A stretch of 6,569 nt of DNA from an uncultured Endomicrobiia bacterium (GTDB lineage: Bacteria; Elusimicrobiota; Endomicrobiia; Endomicrobiales; Endomicrobiaceae), in the NCBI GenBank assembly GCA_905236115.1, contig CAJOOL010000164.1, forward strand, positions 1 through 6,569. Direction: 5' to 3'. Shown here one piece after another: positions 4,161 through 6,569 of this stretch; the stretch's first letter is position 1; each line of letters begins with the position of its first letter. The position numbers were made by a program, and so were the translations under genes. The notes beneath the pieces are model-generated. The model worked only from the letters and a program-made list of their open reading frames with translations. It was not told the DNA's origin and did not search any database.

Positions 4161-6356
4161 ATGTTTTCCGCCGTTATAAAAAATATTTCTTCAAAAATCA
4201 TTTCTTACGGACTTCCGGTATTTTATTTTCTTATCGCCGTAAGTTTTTATTTAGGCAGTTATGATTCTGCACAGATAAAAATAACCGTTTTTCAAACAGG
4301 CGGAATATTTTTAATCTGCCTGTGGTTTATCAACAAGCTTGAAACCTGTGATATTTATAATCTGAAAAAAAACTTCGTCTTAATCTTGCCGATACTTTTA
4401 TTTCTTATTTCCGGATTGGTGTCTTATATATTTTCCCCTTACAAACTTGCTTCCGCAAACGAACTTACAAAAAGAATTATTTATTGTTTCCTGTCCGTGA
4501 TAATTATGGACTGTTTTTGTGATAAAAAAAATTTGTTAAGGCTGGTAAATATACTAATTTTTACGGCATATATTGTATGTTTTTATGCGATAATTCAGTT
4601 TATTGATACGCGGTTTTTCCCCGCCCCGCCTGCGGAAGGATTAGACCCTTTTATCTGGCGTTGGGCTTTTGATAACAGAATTTTTTCAACTTTCGGCAAC
4701 CCGAATTTTTTCGGTGATTTTTTGGTGGTAGCAAGTCCGATAGTTTTGGCATTGTTTTTTAAAAAGAAACAAATTCATCTTTTATTTCTGTGGCTGTTAA
4801 TCTGTTTTTCAACAATTTTTTCTTATTCAAAAGGTGCTTGGCTGGGGTTCGGAACAGGCATAATATCTTTTGCTTTTTTATTTACCGGGTTTATTTTAAA
4901 GACGGAAAAAAAGAAAAAAATAATTTTGATTGCTGCAATGTCTGCCGTAACTTTAATGCTGGTTGCAGGCGGAATATTCTTTCAGCTTAAATCCCGTCCG
5001 GACAGTTCTTCGTTCAGAATTTTCACGTGGCTGTCGTGCTGGGAAATGATAAACACGCATCCTGTTTTGGGAACGGGTATAGGAACATTTTATCTTACTT
5101 ATCCGTCTTACAGAAGACCTCAGATATTTTTTATAGAGGGGCTTCACAATACCGAAAGCGACCATCCCGAAAACGAATATTTGGAAGTTTTTTACGACGA
5201 GGGCTTTATCGGGCTTGGAATATTTTTACTTCTGCTTATAACTTTTCTTACGGTCGGGCTGAAAAATCTTTCATATTTTAAAGAGAAATTTTCCAATGAA
5301 AATACGCTCGCATATTTACAGCTGGGTTTTATAACGGCATTAATATCGCAGATTGTTCATAACTGTGTATGCGTTTCGCTGAGGTTTGTGTCGTCGGGTG
5401 TTATGCTGTGGCTGCTGATAGGATGTATCGGAGCGACAGCGATACTTGAAGATTGGAAGATTGGAGAATTGGAAGATTGGACGGTTGGCAGATTAGAGGC
5501 ATGGAAGAAAACAAGAAGAGTTTTACAGATTTTAATTATTGCCGCAGCGATGTATTGCATAAATATTTTTATCGGATATTTTCAGGCTGATGTTCTGCAT
5601 GCAAAAGCAATACAATATTCCAAAGCAAAAGACTGGACAAATGCCATAGAACTTTACAGCAAGGTAATAGAAAAAAATAAATCTTTTATTATGGCACGTT
5701 ATTTCAGAGCAAACAATTACAATGACCGCTGGCAGAATGACGACCCGGAAAAAGCTCTTGACGAATATAAAGAAATTTGGAAACTCGCTCCGAATTATGT
5801 TCAGTCAAAATTTCTGACGGGCGTTTTGTATTCAAAACTGGTTAAGTATTTTAATAATAAATTAACACAGGCTTTGGAAGAAAAAAATGAAGAGCTTGCA
5901 AAAAAATATTCACAAGACAGAGAGAGTTGTTTAAGGCTTGCCGTAAAATATTTTAAAGAATACAAAATAACCGATCCGATATTTGCACAGACTTATTACA
6001 GCCTTGCTGATTTATATACCGTATCGGGCAATTATAATCTTGCAGAAAAAGAACTTCTTGACCATTTGAATTTTCCCAACAGTTTGAGTGAAAAACCGCA
6101 CAATTTCTATGTAGAAAATTGGAAATTAAGAAGACTTGACGAATATACAACAACCTGCTTAAAGCTCGGTTCTTTGGAATATATTCTGGACAGAAAAGAC
6201 AACAGCGAAAAAATGTTTCTTGAAGCATTAAAATACGACCCGCAAAACAGCGATGCTTTAAAAAGTCTTTTAACGATTTATTCGGAAAGAAACGATAAAG
6301 AACACTGTAATGAAGTTGCCGAATATTCAAGAGAGCACGGAATAGTACTTGAGTAA
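4161..6356 (+). CDS. O-antigen ligase/polymerase-like membrane protein with C-terminal TPR domain
   Basis: A 731-residue protein. The N-terminal half is a multi-pass membrane domain with about 10 to 12 helices (first near 15-32, last near 453-473) and the features of the Wzy/WaaL (Wzy_C) superfamily: FSTFGNPNFFGDFL (175-188), YSKGAWLGFGTG (222-233), GTGIGTFYLTYP (304-315) and the loop DHPENEYLEVFYDEGFIGLG (334-353), where this family carries its conserved histidine. The last third (about 478-727) is helical with TPR-like units, for example at 481-510, 529-545, 611-636 and 680-697 (FLEALKYDPQNSDAL). Likely role: joining or polymerising lipid-linked glycan at the outer face of the inner membrane, with TPRs binding a partner; substrate unknown, and a protein O-glycosylation ligase is also possible. 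Residues 431-450 are an 8-residue repeat encoded by an 8-nt tandem array. The ribosome site is weak (GGG at 4152-4154). The gene starts 19 nt after tRNA-Thr and has no promoter of its own that I can see. Confidence 0.85.
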   Translation: MFSAVIKNISSKIISYGLPVFYFLIAVSFYLGSYDSAQIKITVFQTGGIFLICLWFINKLETCDIYNLKKNFVLILPILLFLISGLVSYIFSPYKLASANELTKRIIYCFLSVIIMDCFCDKKNLLRLVNILIFTAYIVCFYAIIQFIDTRFFPAPPAEGLDPFIWRWAFDNRIFSTFGNPNFFGDFLVVASPIVLALFFKKKQIHLLFLWLLICFSTIFSYSKGAWLGFGTGIISFAFLFTGFILKTEKKKKIILIAAMSAVTLMLVAGGIFFQLKSRPDSSSFRIFTWLSCWEMINTHPVLGTGIGTFYLTYPSYRRPQIFFIEGLHNTESDHPENEYLEVFYDEGFIGLGIFLLLLITFLTVGLKNLSYFKEKFSNENTLAYLQLGFITALISQIVHNCVCVSLRFVSSGVMLWLLIGCIGATAILEDWKIGELEDWTVGRLEAWKKTRRVLQILIIAAAMYCINIFIGYFQADVLHAKAIQYSKAKDWTNAIELYSKVIEKNKSFIMARYFRANNYNDRWQNDDPEKALDEYKEIWKLAPNYVQSKFLTGVLYSKLVKYFNNKLTQALEEKNEELAKKYSQDRESCLRLAVKYFKEYKITDPIFAQTYYSLADLYTVSGNYNLAEKELLDHLNFPNSLSEKPHNFYVENWKLRRLDEYTTTCLKLGSLEYILDRKDNSEKMFLEALKYDPQNSDALKSLLTIYSERNDKEHCNEVAEYSREHGIVLE
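5451..5506 (+). repeat. 8-nt period array inside the ligase gene
   Basis: Seven degenerate 8-nt units from 5451: GATTGGAA, GATTGGAG, AATTGGAA, GATTGGAC, GGTTGGCA, GATTAGAG, GCATGGAA. Since 24 nt equals three units and eight codons, the protein reads as an 8-residue repeat, LEDWKIGE, LEDWTVGR, then LEAWKK (residues about 429-450). It lies in the loop between two membrane helices and keeps the frame open. Confidence 0.9.
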
Positions 6357-6383
6357 ACAGCTGATAAAGTTTAAATTCAAAAA

Positions 6384-6421
6384 AACTGCTTAAGAATAAA
6401 ATATCAAATTCTTAAGCAGTT
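6384..6421 (-). terminator. Hairpin terminator of the minus-strand tRNA genes
   Basis: A perfect 14-bp stem, AACTGCTTAAGAAT (6384-6397) with ATTCTTAAGCAGTT (6408-6421), and a 10-nt loop. On the minus strand it ends in a run of seven T (complement of A6379-6385), the classic factor-independent form, 29 nt after tRNA-Glu. On the plus strand no T-run follows, so it may only partly stop transcription of the ligase gene. Confidence 0.85.
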
Positions 6422-6450
6422 CCTGTATTTAATAATATTATTTCAAAATA

Positions 6451-6522
6451 CGCTCCCAAGGAGATTCGAACTCCTGCTGCATGATTGAAAATCATGTGTC
6501 CTAACCCCTAGACGATGGGAGC
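6451..6522 (-). tRNA. tRNA-Glu (anticodon TTC)
   Basis: A complete 72-nt cloverleaf on the minus strand: acceptor GCTCCCA pairs with TGGGAGC, discriminator G; D-arm GTC/GAC region with AGGGGTTA; anticodon stem CATGA/TCATG around loop TTTTCAA, anticodon TTC (plus-strand 6487-6489); T-arm AGGAG/CTCCT with loop TTCGAAT. CCA is not encoded. It reads GAA and, by wobble, GAG, and lies 9 nt downstream of another tRNA in the same direction. Confidence 0.96.
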
Positions 6523-6531
6523 TTTAAAAAG

Positions 6532-6569
6532 TGAGCCCGACGCGACTTGAACGCGTGACAGCTTCATTA
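6532..6569 (-). tRNA. Partial tRNA, 3' half only (probably tRNA-Lys)
   Basis: The 3' half of a tRNA cut by the window edge: on the minus strand, loop end TAA, anticodon stem 3' strand TGAAG, variable CTGTC, T-arm ACGCG/CGCGT with loop TTCAAGT, acceptor CGGGCTC and discriminator A. The last anticodon base is T, so the codon begins with A (Ile, Met, Thr, Asn, Lys, Ser-AGY or Arg-AGR). A 5' acceptor GAGCCCG and the ...TAATGAAG form resemble tRNA-Lys(TTT) of other bacteria, but the anticodon is outside the window. Confidence 0.85.

Noticed and set aside
5451..5506. CRISPR-like array
   Set aside because: The repeats are 8 nt, directly abutting and degenerate, with no spacers and no cas genes.
6384..6421. 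Strong terminator for the plus-strand ligase gene
   Set aside because: The hairpin lacks a T-run on the plus strand; the T-run is on the minus strand, so it primarily serves the tRNA genes.

Overview
The window is AT-rich bacterial DNA with Shine-Dalgarno sites, canonical sigma70-type promoters and the standard genetic code. The pyridoxal route through PdxJ (the DXP-dependent pathway) and an O-antigen ligase/polymerase-type membrane protein point to a Gram-negative, low-GC bacterium rather than a Firmicute. An Elusimicrobiota/Endomicrobia-like or similar lineage would fit, but that placement is an impression from gene style and is not proven by the sequence.

Layout on the plus strand: (1) an XRE-type HTH regulator with a coiled-coil tail (17-384), whose reading frame is broken by one base at an A7 run that is also a canonical -1 slippery site; (2) a strong promoter (439-467) driving a membrane-anchored flavodoxin (529-1146), followed by luxS (1201-1695) and glmM (1758-3119) with short gaps; (3) a spacer made largely of degenerate 7-nt tandem repeats that also forms the end of glmM; (4) pdxJ (3221-3946); (5) a second strong promoter (3932-3960), a repeat-rich leader and tRNA-Thr(CGT) (4069-4141); (6) a 731-residue O-antigen ligase-like/TPR protein (4161-6356) that starts 19 nt after the tRNA. 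On the minus strand at the right edge lie tRNA-Glu(TTC) and the 3' part of another tRNA, probably Lys. Both run toward a strong hairpin terminator that separates them from the TPR gene.

The genes are mostly housekeeping: LuxS (activated methyl cycle/AI-2), GlmM (peptidoglycan and LPS precursor), PdxJ (vitamin B6) and a surface-glycan enzyme. No new defence or mobile system is visible. The two most interesting signals are the possible programmed or slippage-rescued frameshift in the regulator, and a set of degenerate tandem arrays of 7- or 8-nt period. These occur in the glmM-pdxJ spacer, in the tRNA leader, and inside the coding sequence of the ligase gene, where an 8-nt DNA period becomes an 8-residue protein repeat between two membrane helices.
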